From: Psychromonas arctica DSM 14288
GTDB taxonomy: Bacteria > Pseudomonadota > Gammaproteobacteria > Enterobacterales > Psychromonadaceae
DNA length: 64,000 bases
Assembly (NCBI RefSeq): GCF_000482725.1
Contig: NZ_KI519477.1
Span: forward strand, 47,314-111,313
Reading direction: 5' to 3'
Shown here one piece after another: positions 1-7,998 of this stretch (its first letter is position 1; each line of letters opens with the position of its first letter). The position numbers were made by a program, and so were the translations under genes. The notes below the pieces were generated by a model, which did not search any database, was not told the origin of the DNA, and was given only the letters and a program-made list of their open reading frames with translations.

Positions 1-274
1 AATTTGTGACCAAATAAAGCAACAAAGTGAAGGATGTGATGTTTACGTGTGTGGAGGCGGTGCACTTAACCCATTATTAATGCAGCGTTTAAAAGACTTA
101 ATGCCAGAGCATAAAATACAAACAACACAAGCTTTAGCAATTGATCCAATGTATGTAGAAGCAGTGGCATTTGCTTGGTTGGCTGAGCAGCGTATATTAG
201 AAAAGACGGTACCATTAAAAGCAGTAACTGGCGCACAACGAGATGCGATTCTAGGCTGTGTCTACTTACCTTAA
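1..274 (+). CDS. anmK: Anhydro-N-acetylmuramic acid kinase, C-terminal part (cut by window edge)
   Basis: The reading frame is open from base 2 to the stop at 272-274, so the gene begins outside the window. AnmK phosphorylates and opens 1,6-anhydro-MurNAc to MurNAc-6-phosphate during cytoplasmic peptidoglycan recycling. The visible part carries the family's C-terminal signatures: the VCGGGALNPLLMQRL glycine-rich stretch, the acidic EAVAFAWLA helix, and a VTGAQRDAILGCVYLP tail. Only about 90 of roughly 370 residues are present, so nothing can be said about the ATP-binding N-terminal half. The internal GTG at 47 is not the start. No terminator is evident before the convergent small gene at 392-637. 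Confidence 0.9.
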   Translation, partial: ICDQIKQQSEGCDVYVCGGGALNPLLMQRLKDLMPEHKIQTTQALAIDPMYVEAVAFAWLAEQRILEKTVPLKAVTGAQRDAILGCVYLP

Positions 275-391
275 AACTATCTATCTAAAATTACTTACCT
301 TAATAACTTGCTTACTTCAACAACCACGACGCCATAAGCGAAACGCAGGACATAGCAATATTGTTAAAGATAGTTACCTCCCTTGCTATTA

Positions 392-637
392 TTAAAGTTT
401 TTTACTTCCTTTCCACCGATAGAAACTCCAAGCACTTAAATGTGCGACCATCAATAATCCTAAACTACCTAGAAACATGATAAAAGCAACACGTTGCACC
501 GCTGGTAGTGTATTAATATCAAACCAATAATAAATACTGCCCGTCACTGCCAACAAGATAAAATTCATCCACATACATTGTGTACAACGACCTAATTTTT
601 GCTTAATCAGTGCTGTGGTACAAACATCACAAGACAT
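392..637 (-). CDS. DUF3624 family small membrane protein
   Basis: An 81-residue protein with two CxxC pairs near the N-terminus (Cys3/Cys6 and Cys18/Cys21) followed by two hydrophobic segments at about residues 24-40 and 50-70. The pattern, including KLGRCTQCMW, resembles the DUF3624 proteins of Vibrio and related genera. The cysteine pairs suggest a small zinc ribbon, but no function is known to me. The ATG at 637 is preceded on the minus strand by a good GAGGTAAT ribosome site, which supports this start. It is convergent with anmK, and its upstream region ends at the IS4 insertion, so its native promoter may lie in the 76 bp before the target duplication. Confidence 0.65.
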   Translation of the reverse strand: MSCDVCTTALIKQKLGRCTQCMWMNFILLAVTGSIYYWFDINTLPAVQRVAFIMFLGSLGLLMVAHLSAWSFYRWKGSKKL

Positions 638-713
638 ATATTACCTCTATTTCAATGACGTTATTAGTCGACATCTATTCGCCCCCATCAGTGATAGCGA
701 CCTATAAAAAGCC

Positions 714-723
714 CCCTATTATA
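714..723. repeat. Target-site duplication, left copy (10 bp)
   Basis: The 10 bases CCCTATTATA directly precede the IS4 left terminal repeat and recur exactly at 2530-2539, directly after the second (outer) right end. A 10-bp duplication is close to the 10-13 bp expected for IS4-type elements. It pairs with the outer right end, not the inner one at 2161. Confidence 0.85.
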
Positions 724-741
724 TAATGCCGATCGTTTAAG
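724..741 (+). repeat. IS4 left terminal inverted repeat
   Basis: An 18-bp terminal repeat that pairs with 2144-2161 and 2512-2529 (inverted) with two mismatches. It includes one GATC at 731-734. Three more GATC sites follow at 742-745, 764-767 and 777-780. Confidence 0.85.
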
Positions 742-782
742 GATCTGTTAAGAAAACTTGAACGATCTTACAGATAGATCAT

Positions 783-818
783 AATCCTCAATCTTATTAA
801 AGGTTGGGGATTTTTTTT
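783..818 (+). terminator. Intrinsic terminator hairpin inside the IS left end
   Basis: Bases 783-795 pair with 800-812 to give a 13-bp stem (two G-T pairs) with a 4-base loop, followed by an 8-T run at 811-818. It sits just before and partly over the transposase start region, so it should stop transcripts entering the element from outside and could hide the ribosome site in any readthrough RNA. Confidence 0.75.
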
Positions 819-2148
819 GTTTAATCAAGAAATGGAATTAGTTTATGAGTCATTTGAAAATAAAGATTCATACAACAATGTTTTAACTGCTATCGATACA
901 AAATGGATCGAAGAGGCATTGTTTAAAACACAAAAAGCAAGTATTCGGCGCCGGCGTTTACCCGCTGAACAAGCTGTATGGCTCATCATTATGATGGGCT
1001 TGATGCGCAACCATTCTATTAAAGAAGTTTGTGGGTCCTTAGATATTGCCCTGCAAATAAATCCAGATGAAATTTACTCTCATGTTGCTCCTAGCGTATT
1101 AACAGACTGTCGCAAACGCCTAGGCGAATCACCCATGAGTTATCTGTTTAGTACGACGTGCGCGGCATGGCATAAGACCATTATTTCTCAACCACATTCA
1201 TTAGGGCTAAATTTACTCGCAGTCGATGGCACTACATTTAGAGCTCAAGACACACCTGAAAATAGAGCTGAATTTGGTTTTATTTCAAAAAATCATCCTG
1301 TATACCCTCAATTACGTATGGTTTCTTTACACTCAACCCATACTCGCATGTTACTTGGAGCCGCCTTTGATAGCTGTGACATAGGTGAAATAACGTTAGC
1401 AAAGCGCTTGCTGACAGATATACCCGATGACTCCTTAACGTTATTTGACCGATGTTATTTTTCAGCTGACTTAATGCTAAATTGGCAACAATTTGGCATT
1501 AATGCTCACTGGTTGACGCCCGTAAAAAAGAATTTGAGATATGAAGTTATTAAGCGATATGCCGATAATGACTTACTGATTGAAATGCCTGTTTCTCCAC
1601 AGGCGCGTGCCAAAAATCCAACGTTACCAGAAACTTGGCAAGCTAGGATGATTTGTTATAAGCAACCCAAAGGGGAAATTAAAGGTTTTATTACTTCACT
1701 CATTGATCCCGAGCTTTATACCATGGAGGCATTGTTAACTGTTTATTGGGAACGTTGGGAAATAGAGCAGAGCTTTGGTGAACTTAAAAATAACCAACTC
1801 AATGGCGAAATAACCTTACGAAGTCGGTTTCCAGAAGGGGTAAAGCAAGAGTTGTGGGGAGTGTTGCTTGGTTATAATCTAATTAGGCTTGAGATGGTAA
1901 ATATAGCTCAAGAAGCAAACGTTGAACCTACTCGTATTAGCTTTACCTCAGCTATTTGTATAATAGATATGCAAATTCGAGGCTACGCTTTATCAGGCGA
2001 TGGCACTATTCCCAAAAAACTTCGACTTATGCGAGAAGATGTTAAGCATTTTATTCTGCCTAAAAAAAGAAAACACCGAACGTTTTCACGTTCAGTGCTA
2101 TATATACCATCAAGGTATCCGTTAAGATATAAGCCTAAAATCTCTTAA
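817..2148 (+). CDS. IS4-family DDE transposase, apparently intact
   Basis: A 443-residue transposase (E. coli IS4 is about 442) that catalyses cut-and-paste movement of its own element. Catalytic residues are visible as Asp137 in LLAVDGTTF, Asp211 in LTLFDRCYF, and the IS4 signature Y(2)R(3)E(6)K at Tyr310, Arg313, Glu317 and Lys324 in YWERWEIEQSFGELK. No frameshift or stop interrupts the frame. The start is uncertain: TTG at 817 lies in the T-run of the terminator hairpin, and ATG at 832 (residue 6) is a plausible alternative. Neither has a strong free ribosome site, consistent with low expression. The coding sequence ends inside the right-end repeat, with the stop at 2146-2148. Confidence 0.92.
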   Translation: MFNQEMELVYESFENKDSYNNVLTAIDTKWIEEALFKTQKASIRRRRLPAEQAVWLIIMMGLMRNHSIKEVCGSLDIALQINPDEIYSHVAPSVLTDCRKRLGESPMSYLFSTTCAAWHKTIISQPHSLGLNLLAVDGTTFRAQDTPENRAEFGFISKNHPVYPQLRMVSLHSTHTRMLLGAAFDSCDIGEITLAKRLLTDIPDDSLTLFDRCYFSADLMLNWQQFGINAHWLTPVKKNLRYEVIKRYADNDLLIEMPVSPQARAKNPTLPETWQARMICYKQPKGEIKGFITSLIDPELYTMEALLTVYWERWEIEQSFGELKNNQLNGEITLRSRFPEGVKQELWGVLLGYNLIRLEMVNIAQEANVEPTRISFTSAICIIDMQIRGYALSGDGTIPKKLRLMREDVKHFILPKKRKHRTFSRSVLYIPSRYPLRYKPKIS

Positions 2149-2161
2149 CCGAACGGCATTA
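2092..2161 (+). repeat. IS4 right end, inner copy (70 bp)
   Basis: This includes the last codons of the transposase and the right terminal repeat at 2144-2161. It is identical in my reading to 2460-2529. The sequence after 2161 does not match the left-flank duplication, so this end was probably not used in the present insertion. Confidence 0.85.
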
Positions 2162-2459
2162 GTTCACCCCAGTACGCCTTTTAGCTTAAAAATAAAATAT
2201 AAAAATAATAGTACGCCTATATTCCGTCCCCATCATCAAACAGAAAGTGACAGCCTAAAAGTCAGTCCAATCCAACATCGGAGCAATAGAGAAACGGTTT
2301 GTAGGGAAATTTTGCATAAAACACCAAGAATAAAATAAAGGGCGATCAATAAGCCAAATCAGAGTGTTATATTATTCACATTAAAGAAGTGATTGCTACT
2401 AACCTTCAACTAGCATTTTAAAAGAATAATTATAACAGAAAATGATTACTTCGACGAAA
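2162..2459. other. 298-bp passenger segment between the two IS right ends
   Basis: No credible gene is seen here: stops are frequent in all frames. The segment is AT-rich and carries a short direct repeat, AGTACGCCT-like, near 2170 and 2210. Its origin is unknown. It lies inside the target duplication, so I infer that it arrived with the IS. A remnant of the donor locus or of another mobile element would fit. Confidence 0.6.
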
Positions 2460-2529
2460 TCAGTGCTATATATACCATCAAGGTATCCGTTAAGATATAA
2501 GCCTAAAATCTCTTAACCGAACGGCATTA
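2460..2529 (+). repeat. IS4 right end, outer copy (70 bp)
   Basis: A direct repeat of 2092-2161 ending in the terminal repeat at 2512-2529. It is followed at once by CCCTATTATA (2530-2539), the partner of the left-flank target duplication, which marks it as the end used in transposition. Confidence 0.85.
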
Positions 2530-2539
2530 CCCTATTATA
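2530..2539. repeat. Target-site duplication, right copy (10 bp)
   Basis: An exact copy of 714-723. Removing the element and one copy restores a short palindromic target, CCTATTATAGG with A-rich sequence on the left and T-rich on the right. nfo begins 95 bp further on. Confidence 0.85.
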
Positions 2540-2634
2540 GGTTTTATTCTAACATGCACACCTAACAGTGATTCTGTATCTTGGTGTGGTTTAAGTATAT
2601 ACTCGTTATCCATTCAAATTTTAGGTTATTATTA

Positions 2635-3483
2635 ATGAAGTACATTGGTGCGCATGTAAGCGCTGCAGGAGGGGTTTTTAACGCCCCAAAAAATGCCCAT
2701 GATATTGGCGCAACAGCCTTTGCATTATTCACCAAGAACCAACGTCGCTGGGAAGCAAAACCGCTTGATGAAAATAGCATTCGCAAATTCAAAGCCGCTT
2801 GCAAGCGTTATAACATTAATAGCGATAATATATTACCCCATGACTCATACCTTATTAATTTAGGTCACCCAGAAGCGGAAGCTTTGCAAAAATCTAGAGC
2901 GGCTTTCTTAGACGAAATGCAACGCTGTGAACAATTAGGATTAACGTTATTAAACTTTCATCCTGGCAGTCATCTTAAAAAGACGACCCCAGAAGATTGT
3001 TTAAAACGTATTGCAGAATCGATTAATATTGCTTTACAACAAACGACCTCTGTCTCAGCCGTGATTGAAAACACTGCAGGGCAAGGTACAAACTTAGGAT
3101 ATCGTTTCGAGCAACTTGCAACGATTATTGAGCAAGTAGAAGATAAACAACGTGTTGGTGTATGTATAGATACTTGCCATACTTTTGCTTCGGGCTATGA
3201 TTTACGAGGCCACCAAGCAACTGAAGCTACATTTCAAGCTTACTCTGATATTGTTGGGTTTGAATATTTACGTGCGATGCATATTAATGACAGTAAAGTC
3301 CCTTTTGCTAGCAGAGTTGACCGCCACGCGCCCTTAGGTGCTGGTGAAATTGGTTGGGAATGCTTTGAATTTATTATGAAAGATCATCGTTTTGAGCACA
3401 TACCATTAATTTTAGAAACAACCGATGAAAGCTTATGGCCACAAGAGATAAAGCAGTTAAAACTTTGGGCTGCTTGTATTTAA
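2635..3483 (+). CDS. nfo: Endonuclease IV (AP endonuclease)
   Basis: The 282-residue protein is the expected length for Nfo (285 in E. coli), a zinc enzyme that cleaves DNA 5' of abasic sites in base excision repair. The ligand motifs are all present in order: ending [48 protein letters not shown] and LETTDE. The frame is open upstream to a TTG at 2581, but [13 protein letters not shown] at 2635 is the family N-terminus and I use that ATG. The IS4 insertion ends 95 bp before the start, so the native promoter may have been separated from upstream elements. Confidence 0.95.
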   Translation: MKYIGAHVSAAGGVFNAPKNAHDIGATAFALFTKNQRRWEAKPLDENSIRKFKAACKRYNINSDNILPHDSYLINLGHPEAEALQKSRAAFLDEMQRCEQLGLTLLNFHPGSHLKKTTPEDCLKRIAESINIALQQTTSVSAVIENTAGQGTNLGYRFEQLATIIEQVEDKQRVGVCIDTCHTFASGYDLRGHQATEATFQAYSDIVGFEYLRAMHINDSKVPFASRVDRHAPLGAGEIGWECFEFIMKDHRFEHIPLILETTDESLWPQEIKQLKLWAACI

Positions 3484-3539
3484 TGGGTATTTGTTACTTT
3501 ATAGCATTAAACACTTTGAAACTCATTAAACAGAGATTA

Positions 3540-3555
3540 TGCTACTAAAGTAGCA
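3540..3555. repeat. Small hairpin before spoT
   Basis: TGCTAC TAAA GTAGCA is a perfect 6-bp stem with a 4-base loop, ending 8 bases before the spoT ribosome site (3563-3570). It has no T-run, so it is not a normal terminator. A role in mRNA stability or translation of spoT is possible but unproven. Confidence 0.4.
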
Positions 3556-3579
3556 CTAAAATTAAGGAAAGTGATATTT

Positions 3580-5697
3580 ATGTTTCAAACACTAAAAGCG
3601 TCTATTCAAACCTATATGACAGAAGAGCAATGTGCCTTTGTCGAACGTGCATATCATTATGCATATGCAGCACATGATGGTGTGAAAAGAGCAAGTGGCG
3701 AACCTTATATTACTCACCCCGTTGCAGTGGCTGAAATACTTGCGGCGATGAAATTAGACTATGAAGCTATTTCAGCGGCATTAATGCACGATGTGTTAGA
3801 AGATACTGAGACCACCCATCAAGAACTTTCCGATGCATTTAATCCAAACGTTGCACAACTGGTTGAAGGTGTTACTAAGCTAGATAAATTTAATTTTGAA
3901 AATCGCGAGCAGGCACAGGCCGAAAATATCAGAAAGATGTTAATCGCGATGTCTAAAGATTTCCGAGTGATGCTAATAAAACTCGCGGATCGCGTACACA
4001 ACATGCGCACCTTAGATTCACTACGATTAGATAAACGTCAGCGTATTGCGCAGGAAACCTTTGAAATATTTACACCTATCGCTAATCGCCTTGGTTTACA
4101 TCATTTAAAAAACGAATTAGAAGAGTTAGCCTTTAAAGCACAAAATTCAGCGCGTTATCATGTACTGAAAGAAGCAATCACCAAAGCACGTGGTAATCGC
4201 AAAGATTTTATTGCCAGTATTTGTGATGAAATTTCAGATCAGCTTGAGTCAATGTCAATTGATGCACAAGTCATTGGACGAGAAAAACATCTCTATAGTC
4301 TGTATAAAAAAATGCGTAAAAAAGGCTGTCAGTTCCATGATGTAATGGATGTTTATGCATTTCGTATCATCGTTAAAGATTTAGATACTTGTTATCGCGT
4401 TTTAGGGCAAATACACCACCTTTACCAGCCTAAATTAGAATACTTTGAAGATTATATTGCGCTGCCTAAAACCAATAGTTATCAGTCATTACATACTACG
4501 CTTATTACGCATGAAGGTGTGAATATAGAAATCCAAATTCGCACTGAAGATATGGATGCCGTTGCTAAGCATGGTATTGCTGCCCATTGGAGTTATAAAG
4601 AAAGTGCACAAAGTTCTAATATAGCTGCTCAATTACAAACCCGTAATTGGTTCCAAGGTTTAACAGAACAAGAAGACCAGAATACTAACTCCGTTGTTTT
4701 ATTAGAAAATATTAAACAAGAGTTAGGTAAAAATGATATTCATGTATTAACACCACAGGGTAAAATTATTGTTTTACCGGCATTAGCCACAGCCGTTGAT
4801 TTTGCTTATGCCTTACATACAAAAATAGGCCATCACTGTATTGGTGCAAAAGTGGATAATGAGTACTCATCATTAAGCCAAAAATTAGAAAGCGGACAAA
4901 CGATTGAAATTATTACCGCTAAAAAGCCTAATCCAAGCCCTGAATGGTTAAATTTTGCAGCGACACACAGAGCGCGAAATAGTGTGCGTAATTATCTTAA
5001 GCAATTACCACAATCAACCACGATTCCAATGGGCAGACGCTTATTAAAACAAGCGCTGAACGCGACCAACTTGACTGATATTCCACAAGAGAATATTGAT
5101 AAAGTCATTGCCGATCATCATTTAGATGGTTTCAATGATCTATTGCATGCTATCGGCAGCGGAAAACTGTTAAGTATTATCATCGCAAGGCGTTTACGTG
5201 GTAATGCGGACGAGCTAACTGAGTCCCATCATAAACAACAAATTAGACAAAGTGCGATTAAGGGCGCTGAAGATATTATGCTGTCCTATGCCAACTGTTG
5301 TAAGCCATTGCCAGGCGATCAAATTGTTGCTCATACGAGCTCCGGTAAAGGTTTAGTTGTACATGTTAAAAGTTGTCATAATGTAATTGGGTTTGAAAAT
5401 GAACTAGATAAGTATATTGCTGTCGAATGGGACATGAACTTTATGAATCAATATGAATACTCAAGTGATTTGAGCATTCAAATGGTCAATCATAAAGCAG
5501 GTTTAGCAAGAATGTTTAATGTAATTGCTAAGAGTAATGCCAATGTAGTGGACTTACAAACAACTGCAGTCACTAATCAAATTTATTCGATTAATGTGAC
5601 ATTAACAGTTATTAACCGAGTACATTTGTCACGTATTATGCGACAAATTAAGAAACTAACTGGTGTTAAAAGTGTCAAACGAAGCAATAAAAAGTAA
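3580..5697 (+). CDS. spoT: Bifunctional (p)ppGpp synthetase/hydrolase SpoT
   Basis: A 705-residue protein (E. coli SpoT 702) that makes and, mainly, degrades the stringent-response alarmone ppGpp. Domains in order: an HD hydrolase with intact His70-Asp71 in ALMHDVLED; the RelA/SpoT synthetase with GREKHLYSLYKKM and the DVYAFR and PKTNSYQSLHTT segments; TGS at about 385-450; and a C-terminal ACT domain. The bifunctional-type RxK motif and close match to the E. coli SpoT N-terminus separate it from RelA. The ATG at 3580 has TAAGGAAA 9 bases upstream, better placed than the GTG at 3571. It is not in the usual gmk-rpoZ-spoT-trmH-recG cluster but follows nfo by 96 bp. Confidence 0.95.
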   Translation: MFQTLKASIQTYMTEEQCAFVERAYHYAYAAHDGVKRASGEPYITHPVAVAEILAAMKLDYEAISAALMHDVLEDTETTHQELSDAFNPNVAQLVEGVTKLDKFNFENREQAQAENIRKMLIAMSKDFRVMLIKLADRVHNMRTLDSLRLDKRQRIAQETFEIFTPIANRLGLHHLKNELEELAFKAQNSARYHVLKEAITKARGNRKDFIASICDEISDQLESMSIDAQVIGREKHLYSLYKKMRKKGCQFHDVMDVYAFRIIVKDLDTCYRVLGQIHHLYQPKLEYFEDYIALPKTNSYQSLHTTLITHEGVNIEIQIRTEDMDAVAKHGIAAHWSYKESAQSSNIAAQLQTRNWFQGLTEQEDQNTNSVVLLENIKQELGKNDIHVLTPQGKIIVLPALATAVDFAYALHTKIGHHCIGAKVDNEYSSLSQKLESGQTIEIITAKKPNPSPEWLNFAATHRARNSVRNYLKQLPQSTTIPMGRRLLKQALNATNLTDIPQENIDKVIADHHLDGFNDLLHAIGSGKLLSIIIARRLRGNADELTESHHKQQIRQSAIKGAEDIMLSYANCCKPLPGDQIVAHTSSGKGLVVHVKSCHNVIGFENELDKYIAVEWDMNFMNQYEYSSDLSIQMVNHKAGLARMFNVIAKSNANVVDLQTTAVTNQIYSINVTLTVINRVHLSRIMRQIKKLTGVKSVKRSNKK

Positions 5698-5723
5698 TAA
5701 AAATAGTTAATTTTTAATTATCA

Positions 5724-5760
5724 CCTACTGCGAGTTATAAACTGCATTCGCTGCAGTAGG
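5724..5760. repeat. Inverted repeat after spoT
   Basis: CCTACTGC (5724-5731) pairs with GCAGTAGG (5753-5760), an 8-bp stem with a 21-base loop. No U-tract follows, so it may only weakly terminate or protect the spoT mRNA end. Confidence 0.4.
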
Positions 5761-5809
5761 TTAGTTGATGTTATATCGTAAAAATTTATACCCATTGGAT
5801 TACATAATT

Positions 5810-6244
5810 ATGAAAACCGTTAAAATGATGATACTAACTGCAAGTATCATTGCGCTTGGAGCTTGCTCTTCTGAGACTCAAATTGAACCACAGAAAGTAA
5901 ACGTTGAACAACTACAGCATAATTGGAAGTTGACTCACGTTGATAACATTCAATTAGCCACGATTATTAACAGTTCATTACATATAGACAGTGATAACAA
6001 AAGTTCTGGTAACTTAGGTTGTAACCAATTTTTTGGAATGGCTGAATTTAGCAATAATCAATTACGTATTAGCGATATGGGGAATACACGTAAGATGTGT
6101 GAACCATTAAAAAATGACGTAGAGATGGATGTTAGTGAAGTATTAACTCGCTGGGCAAATGTTATGATTGATGATGAAACATTAATTATTAGTAATAAAA
6201 AGCATTCATTAACTTATCAGCTAGTGGATCCAATAACAGAATAA
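5810..6244 (+). CDS. META-domain (HslJ-like) lipoprotein
   Basis: A 144-residue secreted lipoprotein. The signal peptide MKTVKMMILTASIIALGACS ends in a lipobox (LGAC), so the mature protein starts at Cys19. The rest resembles the META/HslJ domain, with the typical NLGCNQFFG motif, a MCEP cysteine later in the chain and a final strand of LTYQLVD type. HslJ-like proteins are linked to heat shock and novobiocin resistance in E. coli, but the molecular role is unknown. The open frame extends up to a TTG at 5765; the ATG at 5810 gives a clean signal peptide and is preferred. Lipidation and export to the outer membrane are inferred from the lipobox. Confidence 0.8.
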   Translation: MKTVKMMILTASIIALGACSSETQIEPQKVNVEQLQHNWKLTHVDNIQLATIINSSLHIDSDNKSSGNLGCNQFFGMAEFSNNQLRISDMGNTRKMCEPLKNDVEMDVSEVLTRWANVMIDDETLIISNKKHSLTYQLVDPITE

Positions 6245-6324
6245 TAATGACACAATTAACTTCAATTGCTTGGTCTGTGAATCACCACAACTGCGCAACT
6301 AGCCTGTTTTAAAATGCTATTTTA

Positions 6325-7998
6325 TTAACCCGATTGACTGCGTGCCATGCCTACCAATCGGGAAAAAAGCCGTTTGAGTAATAGCGGAACCAATTCAACT
6401 CCTTGCGACTCTACTGCTTCAGCAATAGCAATCCCTAAACCTGGCTTAGAATATTTGTGCACTGCTTTTTCAATCACTTTATTGGCATTTAATCTCGCTA
6501 AGTCTTGTTTACTGTAATTTGCGGCTTTTAGGTAAACCTCTTCAAAGCCATTTTCAAAAAATAAATGTTCAATATCATGAGCTGGCAACACGGTTAAACG
6601 AGCATGGATAGAATCCGACTCGCCTAGCATCTCTTTGACTCGACTTGCATATTTTTGTCCTGCACTATCACCATCGGTTAGTACATGCCATTCAATATTC
6701 AAATCCTGTGCTAATTTAATCAGTGGTTTTAAGCCACATTGTGCGAATTCAATAACCTGAATCCCTTCAACTAACAAGTGATGACCACATAACCTCGCTA
6801 AGTCAGTTAACAACCAAGTTTCGGTTTCTCCTTCAACTAATAACCAAGCACGTGCGAATAGACTTTGTGGGCGATTCATTCGCAAATGAAAGGCAATACG
6901 TCTTAGGTCATTATTTGAGTAATGCTTACGATTAACGGTATAACTTTTGATCATATCCGTTTTGCGCACTAGACGTTGGATCCGGCTTAACGGAAAAAAT
7001 GATAATAGCTGCGCAGAATTAGTACTGACTAACTTCTGCATGGGTAACAAGGAAAAGAAACGCCATGTGATCGCCAAATTGACAGGGTGTAAATTATTTT
7101 CAGGCTCTTCTAATAACAAGATAGGTGTCGCTCCACGACGAAGTAAGTGCTCTCCTCGCTCCTCTAAAAATTGCCCCAATACTAGTAGTAGCATGGCGCG
7201 ATCTGTTTTATGCCCATCCTTTAATAGATCATTAAAACGCGTTAATGCGTTAAAGGAAAAGCTGTGATCCACATACCTTAACTTTTCATCATTAAGGTAG
7301 TTTGGTAAATCACCATAGCGCTTGCATAGATAGTGATCAAAAAGATACACAATTGAATCACACCCTTTCTTTAATTCTACTTCGGATAATTGCTGTGACG
7401 AACTTGTTATACGCTGAAAAATTCGTTTAATACGCGCTTCAGAGCGTGCTCTATGGCTGTTTAATAAATGTTTAACTGGTCGATAAGCTTGCTGACTATC
7501 GTTTTGCTCACTGCCTAATCGTAATACAGGAACAAAAGATATAAATTCATTCACCAGATTATTTAAATCACTTTGCGAGAAGTGCTTACGGTGCCCCTCT
7601 TGGTCTAAAAAGTGTCTGTCTGTAAATACTTCTCCGCTGCTATCCACACTGCCGTCTACTTGATAAATAATGTATTTATTTCGATCGGGTAATGTTACCC
7701 AAGCATCGCTAATACTGGCAAAATGACGTTGTAAAGACTCTTCTGGGTATTGCTCTTTAAAGGTAAAGATAAGATAAATATGGTTAATGATAGGTAGGTC
7801 AGAAATAGGTGGCCGATGAAAATCATCTAACGTGAAGCGATAACTTTTTTTAGCTCCCGATAAAAACAGAGAGAGTGCCTCGAATAAACTCGATTTACCC
7901 CAGCTATTCTCACCTAATAATGCACTCATCTCATGCATACTAATGGATAAGCGATTAATTCCACGAAACCCCACTACTTCAATGTGTTCCAATAGCAT
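6325..7998 (-). CDS. ybjD: OLD-family ATPase/TOPRIM nuclease, YbjD-like
   Basis: The 557-residue protein matches E. coli YbjD (552) along its whole length. An N-terminal SMC-like ATPase half has Walker A GENSWGKSS (residues 29-37) and a LLEEPENNLHP Walker B/signature near 290. A C-terminal TOPRIM half has LLVEGETETW near 390 and TDGDSAG near 445. OLD proteins are ATP-dependent nucleases; some act in phage defence, but the YbjD group is a widespread chromosomal gene of unclear role. The ATG at 7998 is preceded by TTAGGAG with good spacing; an upstream in-frame start at 8016 is less likely. No partner helicase (as in Gabija) is next to it. Confidence 0.85.
   Translation of the reverse strand: MLLEHIEVVGFRGINRLSISMHEMSALLGENSWGKSSLFEALSLFLSGAKKSYRFTLDDFHRPPISDLPIINHIYLIFTFKEQYPEESLQRHFASISDAWVTLPDRNKYIIYQVDGSVDSSGEVFTDRHFLDQEGHRKHFSQSDLNNLVNEFISFVPVLRLGSEQNDSQQAYRPVKHLLNSHRARSEARIKRIFQRITSSSQQLSEVELKKGCDSIVYLFDHYLCKRYGDLPNYLNDEKLRYVDHSFSFNALTRFNDLLKDGHKTDRAMLLLVLGQFLEERGEHLLRRGATPILLLEEPENNLHPVNLAITWRFFSLLPMQKLVSTNSAQLLSFFPLSRIQRLVRKTDMIKSYTVNRKHYSNNDLRRIAFHLRMNRPQSLFARAWLLVEGETETWLLTDLARLCGHHLLVEGIQVIEFAQCGLKPLIKLAQDLNIEWHVLTDGDSAGQKYASRVKEMLGESDSIHARLTVLPAHDIEHLFFENGFEEVYLKAANYSKQDLARLNANKVIEKAVHKYSKPGLGIAIAEAVESQGVELVPLLLKRLFSRLVGMARSQSG

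Larger units (their letters stand above)
724..2529 (+). mobile_element. IS4-family insertion sequence with duplicated right end
   Basis: The left terminal repeat TAATGCCGATCGTTTAAG (724-741) matches the right repeat (2144-2161, inverted) at 16 of 18 positions, giving a standard 1438-bp IS4-type element. A second copy of the last 70 bp of the element (2092-2161) occurs at 2460-2529. The 10-bp target duplication flanks 724-2529, so the unit that was inserted is inferred to be 1806 bp: an IS plus 298 bp of extra DNA plus a second right end. The terminal sequence TAATGCCGATC is the same as that of E. coli IS4 as I remember it. Confidence 0.88.

Noticed and set aside
724..2161. Treating the inner right end (2161) as the true border of the present IS insertion
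   Set aside because: The 10-bp left flank is not repeated after 2161 but is exactly repeated after the outer end at 2529.
2581..2634. Longer nfo start (TTG at 2581)
   Set aside because: The family N-terminus begins at MKYIGAHVS (2635); the upstream codons show no conservation or ribosome site.
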